From: Fibrobacter succinogenes
GTDB taxonomy: Bacteria > Fibrobacterota > Fibrobacteria > Fibrobacterales > Fibrobacteraceae
NCBI GenBank assembly: GCA_902791475.1
Contig: CADAWC010000026.1
Span: forward strand, 1-49,231
Direction: 5' to 3'
Length of the DNA: 49,231 bases
The notes beneath the pieces are model-generated. The model was given only the letters and a program-made list of their open reading frames with translations, was not told the DNA's origin and searched no databases. A program made the position numbers and the translations under genes. This document shows, in pieces, positions 6,700 to 15,685 of this stretch (position 1 is its first letter; each line of letters begins with the position of its first letter).

Positions 6700-8796
6700 T
6701 TATTTCACCTTGACAATGAATCTGCCTTTGGGAAGGTTATTAAATTCAATGTCAGTACCATTAGTTTTTTGGTGGGAGACAATTTGTCCCATCGGATTCA
6801 AGAGGTAAGCCTGATGAGCGCCGGCATTATCAAAGTGCACGCGGTAACCGTTAGGAATTTTGGTAACAGCGTAGTTCATCGTCGGGCGGACAGTCGGAAG
6901 CGCCACAGGAAGTTCACTTGAACTGCTATTTGGAGCAATTTCGCTGGAGCTAGATTCCACAACAGCACTGCTAGAACTTGATTCCGGCAAGGGGGCACTC
7001 TTGAAGAGAATATTTCCGACAATGGCTTCGCCAGAAATTCCCGATGCGGTCAGATACAAATCCTTGATGCCCGTTTTGCGTTTGAGCGTTCCGCAGCTTG
7101 CTTCAGACCAGCCATTGGCTGCAGCCTTAGCCGTTGAAAGGTCGCACTCAGCAAGGACGGTTCCGTTCTTTGCGCCATCGCGAATGGCAAGCTTGCCTGC
7201 GGCAGCATTTTTCACTTGGATGGAAACTTCGTCACTCTTGATGGAATCCGTCACGACATTTTCGAAGATCGCGTAGCCGCCGTCCTTGATTGCAAATTCA
7301 TCTTTGTCCGTAAGGCGCACGCGAATGCCGTTGTCAAAGCCGTTCGCCGGAATCGTGTCGCGAATCACGCGCAAAAAATCGATGCGGTCAAGTTCCGAGA
7401 AGAAACCGTTCGGTTGCGGTTCAATTTCGATGAAGTTGCCACCACGTTTGAGCGTTGCAGGAATCATCACGATAGACTTTTCCGGGAAAGTGCCCCAAGA
7501 GCCCGTAGGCGGGAGCGTCACGGTTTGCGACTTGCCATTGACTGTAACTTTGTGCGTAGCATCGCCTTCACCACCGTTAGCATAGCGGTAACGCAACAGA
7601 TACTCACCCGCTTGCATGATGTTCATCGGCAAACGAATCTTGGAGCCCGCCGTATTGATGTATGCGAGATATTCGCCGTTCGAAGCCGTATTGCTGCGCG
7701 TAATTGCGAGGTCACCCGAGACTGCACGCGTCAAAGCGCCGTGTTCGACTTCGGCGCTCAAATAACGTCCGAGGAAGGGTTGCCCCATCTCAGCCCAGTT
7801 GTCATCCGTAAAGACCACATCGCGAATATGGATGTGATTGTACTTATCGCCATTCAAATCGTAATAATGATGCACAAAGCGCACGCGGTTCAAGTCTTGG
7901 AAAGCTTCGCCGCCGCCCGGACCGACGTAGCGTCCGTAGCGTTCCATAAGGATTGTGCCACCGCCATTCGCCATATCGTAGCCAGCGCGATCTTTGTACG
8001 GACCGGTTACTTTATCAGCACGACCATAAGCGGTCTTATACGTTGTCTGTTCAATGGTCGGACCTTGCTGACAGCACTTGTCCCAAGCCGTAAAGAGGAA
8101 ATACTTGCCCCCGTGTTCAATGAGACTCGGTCCTTCTTCGGCACCACCGCTTGCCTTGCTTGTACGGCGAGCAATGTTATAGACAGTCTTGTCATCGCTC
8201 GCCTGATAGCCCGTCTTTGCATTCAACTTAATCAACTGGATTCCAAGACCGAACGAACCAAATGCCATCCAGTAATTGCCATCGGTATCGCGAACAACGT
8301 CTGCGTCAATGGCATTAAACTTGTCAGTTCCATCTTTGGTATGGAAAACATGGCCATGGTCCTTCCAGCCATAGTCCGTTGTGCCCGGCACAATAGATGT
8401 GGTCGCCTGATAACCGATAGCCGAGTTGCGCTTACCGAATTCCGACACGCAATAGTAAACGCGGTATTCGCCGTTCATGTAAAAGATATCCGGAGCCCAA
8501 ATTCCCTCGGTTTTCGGAGCGTACGTATAGGCCCACTTCGGAACACCACCCACTGTTGCCCTGTGATCGCGCCAAGTGTAGGCATCTTCGGATGTCCACA
8601 GTTGCAAGTTGTTGTTCGTGCTCATGAGGGCGTAACCGTCTTCAAAGCGCACCATGCTCGGGTCATGACCCGGCTGCAAGTTGTCCTTGGCATACCAATC
8701 GGCAGCCGACACAGCGGAGACGCCAAAGGCGCCAATCGTTGCGAGAGTCGCAAGTTTCGCGCCGCTCACAAGATTTGCAAAATTCAAAACCTTCAT
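6700..8796 (-). CDS. Secreted GH43 enzyme with two CBM6-like modules and Ser linker
   Basis: A 698-residue paralogue of the downstream GH43 protein with the same order: signal peptide (1-31), GH43 domain (about 40-335), CBM6/35-like module, second CBM6-like module, a Ser-rich linker (about 600-630, runs of four or five serines) and a C-terminal tail ending KGRFIVKVK. Catalytic candidates are Asp45 (HDPS), Asp164 (NAIDAD) and Glu221 (AEEGPS). The start is the ATG at 8796, not the one at 8802, because AAGGAG lies 1 nt from the latter and 7 nt from the former. A TATAAT box lies at 8819-8814. The C-terminal linker and tail differ from the paralogue, so tails were exchanged or diverged faster than the catalytic parts. 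Predicted arabinosidase/xylosidase activity is inferred. Confidence 0.85.
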   Translation of the reverse strand: MKVLNFANLVSGAKLATLATIGAFGVSAVSAADWYAKDNLQPGHDPSMVRFEDGYALMSTNNNLQLWTSEDAYTWRDHRATVGGVPKWAYTYAPKTEGIWAPDIFYMNGEYRVYYCVSEFGKRNSAIGYQATTSIVPGTTDYGWKDHGHVFHTKDGTDKFNAIDADVVRDTDGNYWMAFGSFGLGIQLIKLNAKTGYQASDDKTVYNIARRTSKASGGAEEGPSLIEHGGKYFLFTAWDKCCQQGPTIEQTTYKTAYGRADKVTGPYKDRAGYDMANGGGTILMERYGRYVGPGGGEAFQDLNRVRFVHHYYDLNGDKYNHIHIRDVVFTDDNWAEMGQPFLGRYLSAEVEHGALTRAVSGDLAITRSNTASNGEYLAYINTAGSKIRLPMNIMQAGEYLLRYRYANGGEGDATHKVTVNGKSQTVTLPPTGSWGTFPEKSIVMIPATLKRGGNFIEIEPQPNGFFSELDRIDFLRVIRDTIPANGFDNGIRVRLTDKDEFAIKDGGYAIFENVVTDSIKSDEVSIQVKNAAAGKLAIRDGAKNGTVLAECDLSTAKAAANGWSEASCGTLKRKTGIKDLYLTASGISGEAIVGNILFKSAPLPESSSSSAVVESSSSEIAPNSSSSELPVALPTVRPTMNYAVTKIPNGYRVHFDNAGAHQAYLLNPMGQIVSHQKTNGTDIEFNNLPKGRFIVKVK

Positions 8797-8841
8797 TTCC
8801 ATACTCCTTAAAAATTATACTAAATAACGCCATCGGGAAAA

Positions 8842-8872
8842 GGCGATTCCGGCACAGAGGCCGGAACGACAT
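8842..8872. repeat. REP-like hairpin element
   Basis: TTCCGGC/GCCGGAA stem (8847-8866) embedded in a GATTCC...GGAACGACAT context, a member of the dispersed hairpin family also seen near 10.8, 12.9, 15.65, 22.6, 34.4 and 42.2 kb. It sits between two GH43 genes. Confidence 0.75.
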
Positions 8873-8900
8873 GCAAGGGAATCAAACGAAAATCCTACAG

Positions 8901-10595
8901 TCATTTTACAAACACCTTTGCGGTGGCGCGTGCGGTGCGGACAAAGTACATCCCCGAGCGAACGGAACGCACTTGGATTTCACGGTCATAACCACGACGC
9001 ACAACAACACCATTTACATCAAGCAAAGCCCAAGACGCATCGGCACCCAAATGAATCACGCGAGCAGAGGCATCGTAGTAAATCTGTTGCAAAGTCAGTG
9101 TTTTCAACACATCCACAGAACCGCGCGCAATCCCAGTCGTCCCACCATTGCCGGAGTCCGGCAGAATCGAATCTGTCGGCGGTTCAACCTTCGGCAGTTC
9201 CGCTTTTGCAAATTGCACTTTCTGGTTATCCGTTCCTGTGCGCACCCACGTGATGACCGGCATTCCGACTTCCTTTGAAATGTTCAGCACATCGCCAAGG
9301 TAATCGCTATCGTAATCCGCAAATAAGAAATAGCCTTTTTTCGCAGAAGCATTTTCGATGCGGATTTCACAAGCCGTTTCAGAAGTTTTGACCGTATCCA
9401 ACAACGTCTTGGGCGGACAATAGTAACGGCCCGTTGCAAAATTCTTGAGCGTGTAATAACGCGCAGAATCGCCATGCGCAAGCACCCAAAGCTGTGCTTC
9501 GTTCTTTTCATCCGCAGTCTGCTGCACCACAACGCCGTCGTCATCTTCAAGAGCCAAATTGCTGTGCGAGACCGTCAAGCGGTAACCGCCCTCTTCGATA
9601 AGAGCGTTGTTCACCGGATCCACGCCATCCGTATGCTTGATTTTCTGGATAAAGCCATCGCGGTCGTAATAGAGGTAATCGATATTCACGGAACGGCGGT
9701 ACGTCCAACCACCCGGAGAATTTGCTCCGTGATACATGAAATACCAGTGCCCGAGATACTTGAAAATCGCCTGATGGTTCGTTTCGGAATTTTCCATTTT
9801 GTCGTTGATGACGCCTTTTTGCGTCCACAATCCGTTCAGGCTCGGCGCCATGGAATAATTCGTCGTCGAGGGATAACCCGATGCGTAACTGAAGTAATAA
9901 TTGCCACGGAAATAGTGCATCCACGGGGCTTCGAAAAAGTCCTTGACTTTGATATCTTCGGGCGTGCCCGCAAGTTCAATCATGTTTTCCTTGAGCTTGA
10001 CGCGGCGGCCAGCATTCCACGAGCCCCAATACATCCAAATATCGTCGCCATCGTAAAAAATCGCGGGGTCGATGTTCAATTTCACGTCATTCGGCGTATT
10101 GTCGGTGATAAGTGCCTGCCCAATCGCATCTTTCCACGGTCCGGACGGATGGTCCGCAACGGCAACGCCAATCGCAAATCCTTCACTTCCATTTTCCTTG
10201 ATGGTCCCATGATGGACGGCCACATACCAATAAAACTTGCCATTTCGGTATTCGCAATGGCCCGCAAAAGCGCTCGCATTCGCCCATTTGAACGTTTTGA
10301 CACTCAAAACAGCGCCGTAATCATGATAATGTTCCATATCATCGGTCACGAGCACGTGCCAGTCGTTCATGATAAAAGCTTTATTGTTGTTGCCCTGCGG
10401 CCCCTGCTCGTCGTGGCCCGCAAAAATAAAGAGCGAGTCGTTATGCACGAGGGCTGCGGCATCCGCAGAATAAAAGTCCGTCGTCAATGGATTTGCAGCA
10501 AAAGCCGATTGCGCCCCAAAAGCCCCAAATGCGCCAAAAAGGCCAAAAACGGCCCATTCCAACATCGTAAAAAAAACAGAACTATTCGTTCCCAT
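8901..10595 (-). CDS. Secreted GH43 enzyme with ricin-like beta-trefoil module
   Basis: A 564-residue hydrolase of a different GH43 branch from its neighbours. After a signal peptide (about 1-34) the propeller spans about 38-335 with candidate acids Asp45 (SADAAALV), Asp176 (NIDPAIF) and Glu222 (FFEAPWM). The SADAAALV and FFEAPW forms are typical of xylosidase/arabinofuranosidase-type GH43. A ricin-type beta-trefoil (about 345-475, with LWVLAHGD and YYTLKNFATGRYY) probably binds carbohydrate. The tail (about 510-564) ends GMYFVRTARATAKVFVK, a sorting-like motif. The start was moved to the third in-frame initiator (ATG at 10595) because GGAG lies 6 nt before it; a GTG at 10613 also exists. Predicted to remove side chains from xylan; not proven. 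Confidence 0.82.
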   Translation of the reverse strand: MGTNSSVFFTMLEWAVFGLFGAFGAFGAQSAFAANPLTTDFYSADAAALVHNDSLFIFAGHDEQGPQGNNNKAFIMNDWHVLVTDDMEHYHDYGAVLSVKTFKWANASAFAGHCEYRNGKFYWYVAVHHGTIKENGSEGFAIGVAVADHPSGPWKDAIGQALITDNTPNDVKLNIDPAIFYDGDDIWMYWGSWNAGRRVKLKENMIELAGTPEDIKVKDFFEAPWMHYFRGNYYFSYASGYPSTTNYSMAPSLNGLWTQKGVINDKMENSETNHQAIFKYLGHWYFMYHGANSPGGWTYRRSVNIDYLYYDRDGFIQKIKHTDGVDPVNNALIEEGGYRLTVSHSNLALEDDDGVVVQQTADEKNEAQLWVLAHGDSARYYTLKNFATGRYYCPPKTLLDTVKTSETACEIRIENASAKKGYFLFADYDSDYLGDVLNISKEVGMPVITWVRTGTDNQKVQFAKAELPKVEPPTDSILPDSGNGGTTGIARGSVDVLKTLTLQQIYYDASARVIHLGADASWALLDVNGVVVRRGYDREIQVRSVRSGMYFVRTARATAKVFVK

Positions 10596-10781
10596 AAACA
10601 TCTCCAAATCCACACCAACAACTGCTTTAAATATATATCAGAAATTATAAAAAGTCCACATATTTATTTATGACATCAAGTATTTTTAGAGAACAATCCA
10701 CAAACAGCCCACATTTTCACGAATTAAATGTCTACAGTTTACAAAAGACGGTTCGACAACCTTCTCGTTTATGATAAAAAA

Positions 10782-10917
10782 GAGATTCCCACCTAAAGGT
10801 GGCCATGCGCACTATGGAACAAAGTTCCAAGTGCTGTCCGCCCGATCATCCCCGTCATCCCCGTCAAGCGAGGACTGGCGCGAGGACAGGCGCGAGAACA
10901 GGATCGGGAATGACGCT
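10782..10917. repeat. Composite REP-like element, long copy 1
   Basis: The first 63 bp (10782-10844) are identical to 12935-12997. The core holds an inverted repeat TGGAAC-aaa-GTTCCA and a CCACC...GGTGG stem. The rest (10845-10917) is a different, partly tandem GTCATCCCC-type sequence ending GGGAATGACG. It lies in the 477-bp gap between the divergent genes at 10595 and 11073. The rest of that gap holds AT-rich promoter sequence, including TATATT near 11030. Confidence 0.8.
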
Positions 10918-11072
10918 CGTTGTCTAACGACCAAAAACAGACAAAACGTATCATTAAGACATCATATGATTCAACCGACAAAAAATTTCATTTATTTGAA
11001 AATTATTCATGGTAAACAAGCTTAAAAGTACATATATTTTATGTTAGGTTAATTTGATTAGGAGAGTGGATT

Positions 11073-12050
11073 ATGAAAAAATTTTTGTCGGCCGCACTTT
11101 GCGCAGCATCGGCAACTTTCGCAGGGCCGTTTATCACATGGAACGGTGCAGACGAAAACGCTTACAATATCTGCCGAGTTGAAACTGGGCTCCGCAACGG
11201 ATCAGAAACGGGCGGATACTGGTTTACCTATGGAGATGACGGTGAGGGAGGCGCGTCCAAAGTCTATTGGGATGTTGAACTGAATCCGGAGTACACAATA
11301 GACCGGCTTGAACCCATCATCGATGATTGCAAAGGGATGTGCGGGACAGCTATTCTCAACAAATGGAATTCACCCCATACAGCATTTACGGGTATAGGTT
11401 TCAGTGTTGTCGGACAAAATTCTGAAAATGATTGGACACTAGCCACAGGCGACGCCTCTTCTTGGGGCGGACTCTGCGTGACCTACATGTCTGACACGGA
11501 TATCGCCTTGGAACTCGGCCTTGGCGAGGTCACCGATTCTATAATCAATTATGCAAATCCAACTGTCACATTGCCCACATCCAAAACAAGCAATAGAATG
11601 GTCTTCAGCTGGTCCGACTTTAAGCAACCTTCGTCGTACGACGGTGCCGTCAAAATCGATGGCGAAGCCGCGGCAAAACAACTCGCCATGGTCAAATTCA
11701 AAATACAGGCAGAGGATGGCAATTACCGTTTTAATATTTGTGCGGTCGGGCCGAAAGACGGAACATGCCCAGAAAAATGCGGAAAGTCAAGTGCTGGGAT
11801 TCAAATTGCCCGCGGAATTTCCGCAGTCAGCGCTATTTTGAACGGTCGCACGCTCGGATTCACGGGAATCAAGGCCTCCGCCACCGTCGAAGTCATGAAT
11901 TCTCTTGGGCAAGTCGTGATGAAAGGCGCCATCAACAACGCCACGAATAATGCGGCAACGATTAGCCTCGCCACGCTCAGTGCGGGAATTTATTTGGTAC
12001 ATGTTGTTGATAAAACAACAAACTTAGTCCGTAAAATTTTGTTAAAATAA
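11073..12050 (+). CDS. Secreted protein with C-terminal sorting tail, function unknown
   Basis: A 325-residue protein with a clear signal peptide (1-17, cleaved after TFA). The middle is a beta-rich region with Trp/Tyr-rich strands (ETGGYWFTYGDD, about 46-57; DASSWGGLC, about 125-134) and paired cysteines, reminiscent of carbohydrate-binding jelly rolls of the CBM11 kind, but I cannot assign a family firmly. The last 75 residues (SATVEVMNSLGQVV ... AGIYLVHVVD...RKILLK) match the pattern of type IX secretion C-terminal sorting domains. The Shine-Dalgarno TAGGAGAG precedes the ATG. It is probably a substrate-binding or surface protein linked to the neighbouring GH43 block; this is inference. 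Confidence 0.7.
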   Translation: MKKFLSAALCAASATFAGPFITWNGADENAYNICRVETGLRNGSETGGYWFTYGDDGEGGASKVYWDVELNPEYTIDRLEPIIDDCKGMCGTAILNKWNSPHTAFTGIGFSVVGQNSENDWTLATGDASSWGGLCVTYMSDTDIALELGLGEVTDSIINYANPTVTLPTSKTSNRMVFSWSDFKQPSSYDGAVKIDGEAAAKQLAMVKFKIQAEDGNYRFNICAVGPKDGTCPEKCGKSSAGIQIARGISAVSAILNGRTLGFTGIKASATVEVMNSLGQVVMKGAINNATNNAATISLATLSAGIYLVHVVDKTTNLVRKILLK

Positions 12051-12113
12051 ATAGACAAGATATTTATATTTTATTATCATTAGACCAAATTATTCCAAAA
12101 CAAGGAGAATCTA

Positions 12114-12812
12114 ATGAAAAAAATTTTCTTGATTGCAACAACTGTGTTGGCTTTTGCAGCAAGTTCTTTCGCAACACCATCCAAACCGTTCACCTCAGGC
12201 ATTTCTCTCTCGACAACAACAGAATTCGCCCGTGGCAGCGACGCACCTGATTTCGACGCTTTGTTGGGATACAGAATCAACCTTACGCTTGCTTACAACG
12301 CCATGATTGGAATCATCCCCAATCTTTATGTCCACCCGGCACTCGGCGTGAGCCTCCGCCTCAGCTCTGAATCCGAAAACAAGAATACCGGCAGCGGCTT
12401 CAACATGTCCGTTTCTTCTAACGACGATAAGACGGTCTCTTCTTTGGACGTTTTGCTCCCTGTGACCGCCCGTTATTACATCACAAACAATTTCTTCGCT
12501 GAACTCGGCCTGGAATTCGACTTCAACATTTTGGAATCCTTCAACACTGGTAGCCAGAAAGAAGACGATTATTACGAAAGCATGCTTGAACCAAGCGCAG
12601 TTAATCTGGGCATTGTGGGTGGCATCGGTGCAACATTCAACTTCGGTCTCGAAATCAGCCTTACCTACACGCACGGCCTCACGGATCTTTACAAAGAAAA
12701 GAAGGTTGTTGATGTCAACATCATGGGCTACTCCATTGCACAGAAAAACGCAAACTGGTCTTACAGCCGCCTCAACTTCAACATTGGTTACTGGTTCGGC
12801 TACAGAAACTAA
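12114..12812 (+). CDS. Outer-membrane beta-barrel protein
   Basis: A 232-residue protein with signal peptide (1-20, ending SFA) followed by alternating amphipathic strands, acidic turns and a final aromatic strand (LNFNIGYWFGYRN), as in small outer-membrane porin-like barrels. No enzymatic motif. AAGGAG lies 7 nt before the ATG. A strong terminator follows. It is 63 bp downstream of the secreted protein gene and may be co-transcribed. The upstream TTTTATTATCATT (12069-12081) also occurs before another barrel gene at 28509-28521. Confidence 0.75.
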   Translation: MKKIFLIATTVLAFAASSFATPSKPFTSGISLSTTTEFARGSDAPDFDALLGYRINLTLAYNAMIGIIPNLYVHPALGVSLRLSSESENKNTGSGFNMSVSSNDDKTVSSLDVLLPVTARYYITNNFFAELGLEFDFNILESFNTGSQKEDDYYESMLEPSAVNLGIVGGIGATFNFGLEISLTYTHGLTDLYKEKKVVDVNIMGYSIAQKNANWSYSRLNFNIGYWFGYRN

Positions 12813-12831
12813 TCTTAGTTAAAAGAACTCA

Positions 12832-12857
12832 AAAGCCTCCGATTAATCGGAGGCTTT
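12832..12857 (+). terminator. Intrinsic terminator
   Basis: AAAGCCTCCGATT pairs with AATCGGAGGCTTT, giving a long perfect stem with T-rich downstream sequence. It ends the barrel gene transcript. Confidence 0.85.
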
Positions 12858-12886
12858 ATTGCTTTAATAGAAAGCTTTGAGCTCAC

Positions 12887-12919
12887 AAAAAAAAACGCCC
12901 ACGGGGACTACCCGCGGGC
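12887..12919 (-). terminator. Intrinsic terminator, minus strand
   Basis: On the minus strand GCCCGCGGG and CCCGTGGGC (one G-U pair) form a 9-bp stem with a TAGTC loop, followed by G and nine U. It lies beyond mdh and its first hairpin and would stop read-through before the convergent barrel gene. Confidence 0.8.
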
Positions 12920-12930
12920 TGTTTTGTTAA

Positions 12931-13018
12931 GAAGGAGATTCCCACCTAAAGGTGGCCATGCGCACTATGGAACAAAGTTCCAAGTGCTGTCCGCCCGCTC
13001 GGAGGCGGGAATGACATC
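12931..13018. repeat. Composite REP-like element, copy 2
   Basis: Positions 12935-12997 repeat 10782-10844 exactly (63 bp). Here the element ends in CCCGCTCGGAGGCGGGAATGACAT, so both ends fit the GGAGATTCCC ... GGGAATGACA frame of the shorter REP-like copies. The shared core therefore looks like an insertion into, or long version of, the basic hairpin. Confidence 0.85.
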
Positions 13019-13140
13019 TAATAGATTACCCGTGAACAACAAACGCCTCGTATTAACGTGGCGTGGTTGCGAGAGCGAGGCGAAGACGGAGTCCCCGCCA
13101 TGCATAAGAGCCGAGCGGTCTTATTAACCGTGAGCGAGAA

Positions 13141-13162
13141 ACGCCTGGCATTAGCCAGGCGT
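13141..13162. terminator. Hairpin terminator near mdh 3' end
   Basis: A perfect 9-bp stem ACGCCTGGC/GCCAGGCGT with an ATTA loop, with T-runs on both sides. It lies 56 bp beyond the mdh stop. Next to it GTGAGCG-t-CGCTCAC (13173-13187) forms a second perfect palindrome. The rest of 13019-13217 shows no gene. Confidence 0.7.
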
Positions 13163-13217
13163 TTTCGCGAGAGTGAGCGTCGCTCACATATTTCTATCGA
13201 GTCTAGACGCGAACGGA

Positions 13218-14240
<1,023 letters not shown>

Positions 14241-14293
14241 TTATTTCTTTATCATCGAAGATGGAGACAACCGCACCGTAACCCGTCATTTTC

Positions 14294-14321
14294 CTAACCA
14301 CTAGCCACTAACCACCAACCA
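14294..14321 (+). repeat. Heptanucleotide tract before hisS
   Basis: Four 7-bp units CTAACCA, CTAGCCA, CTAACCA, CCAACCA, followed by TTTACTAAATTTGCGG and the hisS start. TAAATT (14328-14333) is a likely -10 box 10 nt before the ATG. Confidence 0.75.
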
Positions 14322-14343
14322 CTTTACTAAATTTGCGGTCACT

Positions 14344-15648
14344 ATGAGTATTGCAATTCCTCAACTGCCCAAGGGCACACGTGATTTTTACCCGGAAGCC
14401 GAGCGCATCCAGAACTATATTTTTGACACTTGGCGCAAGGTCGCCGAAAGCTTCGCCTACGAAGAATACGAAGGTCCGATGTTTGAACATCTGGAACTTT
14501 ACACCGGAAAATCCGGCGAAGAAATCGTAAGCCAGCTTTATAACTTCAAGGACAAGGGCGACCGCGAAATTGCTCTCCGCCCCGAAATGACGCCGACACT
14601 CGCCCGCCTCGTGATCCAGAAGGCCCGCGAACTCAAGAAACCGTTCAAGTGGTTCTCCATGCCGCGCCTGTTCCGTTACGAAAAGGCTCAGAAGGGTCGT
14701 CTCCGCGAATTTTTCCAGCTGAACATGGACATCATCGGCACCGAAAGCATCTACGCCGAAGCTGATTTGCTCGCTTCTATCGCTACAATGCTCCGCAAAT
14801 TCGGTCTCAAGGACGCGGACTTTGCCATTGGCGTTTCGAGTCGCAAGCTCCTCGCCACCTACCTCGAAGAAATTGGCGCCCCGAACCCGGCTCTCGTTTA
14901 TCCGGTTCTCGACCGTCGCTTGAAAATCGGTCCGGAAGCTTTTGCCAAGGCTCTTACCGAAGCTGGACTTTCCGAAGCACAGATCAAGCAACTCGACGAT
15001 TTCATGAGCTGCAAGTCTATCGAAGAAGTTCGCGCCGCCGTGAAGAGCGAAAACGCAACCGCCGCCCTCAAGGAAATCGAAGACCTCTTTGCTACGCTTG
15101 CTGCCGCAGGCTTTAGCGAATGCGTGAACCTCGACCTTTCCATTGTGCGTGGCCTCGCCTACTACACCGGCATCGTGTTCGAAGTGTTCGACAAGGGTAA
15201 ATCCATGCGCGCTATCGCAGGCGGTGGACGTTATGACAGCCTCACCGAAAAGCTCGGCGGCGACCGCATCCCGGGCGTTGGCTTTGGCATGGGCGACGTT
15301 GTGCTTGCCGACCTCCTCCGCGAACGCGGACTTTTGCCGAGCCCGAAGCAGCATGTGGACTTCTACATCGCAAGCTTCACGAACGACATGAAGAAGATTT
15401 TCGAAACGGCCCAGGTGTTCCGCGCAAACGGCAACTCTGTTTCTCACCCGCTTGCCACCATGAAGATGGGCAAGCAGCTGGAACAGGCAAACTACCAGGG
15501 CGCAAGCATCGTCGTTTATGTCGATGGTGACAAGGCCCAAGCCGGTCAGTTCGAATTCAAGGACCTCCGCGACGGCACCATGCACGTGGGCGATGTCGCC
15601 GAAATCATCGCACGAAGCAAGCAAAACATCGAAACAAAAAAGGCATAA
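14344..15648 (+). CDS. hisS: Histidine--tRNA ligase
   Basis: A 434-residue class II aminoacyl-tRNA synthetase. It opens with PKGTRDFYP (about 10-18), has the ATP-binding ALRPEMTP, motif 2 as FRYEKAQKGRLREFFQ (about 117-132) and the histidine-specific RGLAYYTG (about 262-269), then motif 3 around GGGRYDSL...GVGFGMG. The anticodon-binding domain fills the last 95 residues (VDFYIASF onward). The RGLAYY form has Ala where many bacterial enzymes have Asp. No Shine-Dalgarno; the ATG lies just after a -10-like box, suggesting a very short leader. A REP-like element starts 2 bp after the stop. Confidence 0.96.
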   Translation: MSIAIPQLPKGTRDFYPEAERIQNYIFDTWRKVAESFAYEEYEGPMFEHLELYTGKSGEEIVSQLYNFKDKGDREIALRPEMTPTLARLVIQKARELKKPFKWFSMPRLFRYEKAQKGRLREFFQLNMDIIGTESIYAEADLLASIATMLRKFGLKDADFAIGVSSRKLLATYLEEIGAPNPALVYPVLDRRLKIGPEAFAKALTEAGLSEAQIKQLDDFMSCKSIEEVRAAVKSENATAALKEIEDLFATLAAAGFSECVNLDLSIVRGLAYYTGIVFEVFDKGKSMRAIAGGGRYDSLTEKLGGDRIPGVGFGMGDVVLADLLRERGLLPSPKQHVDFYIASFTNDMKKIFETAQVFRANGNSVSHPLATMKMGKQLEQANYQGASIVVYVDGDKAQAGQFEFKDLRDGTMHVGDVAEIIARSKQNIETKKA

Positions 15649-15649
15649 A

Positions 15650-15680
15650 GGAGATCCCCGGTCAAGCCGGGGATGACATC
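15650..15680. repeat. REP-like hairpin directly after hisS
   Basis: GGAGATCCCCGG-tcaag-CCGGGGATGACA, with an ATCCCCGG/CCGGGGAT stem at 15654-15674. It begins at the hisS stop and ends 5 bp before the next start codon, so it fills the whole intergenic gap and may act as a terminator or mRNA stabiliser. Confidence 0.85.
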
Positions 15681-15685
15681 TCTGC

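Noticed and set aside
7216..8811. 531-codon plus-strand reading frame opposite the second GH43 gene
   Set aside because: Antisense shadow caused by the codon pattern of the real gene; similar shadow proteins arise opposite the paralogue.
10771..11025. Small frames at 10771-11025 and 12924-13127 with matching N-terminal peptides
   Set aside because: The shared 22 residues come only from the 63-bp repeated DNA. No ribosome site and no similarity after the repeat ends, so they are unlikely to be genes.
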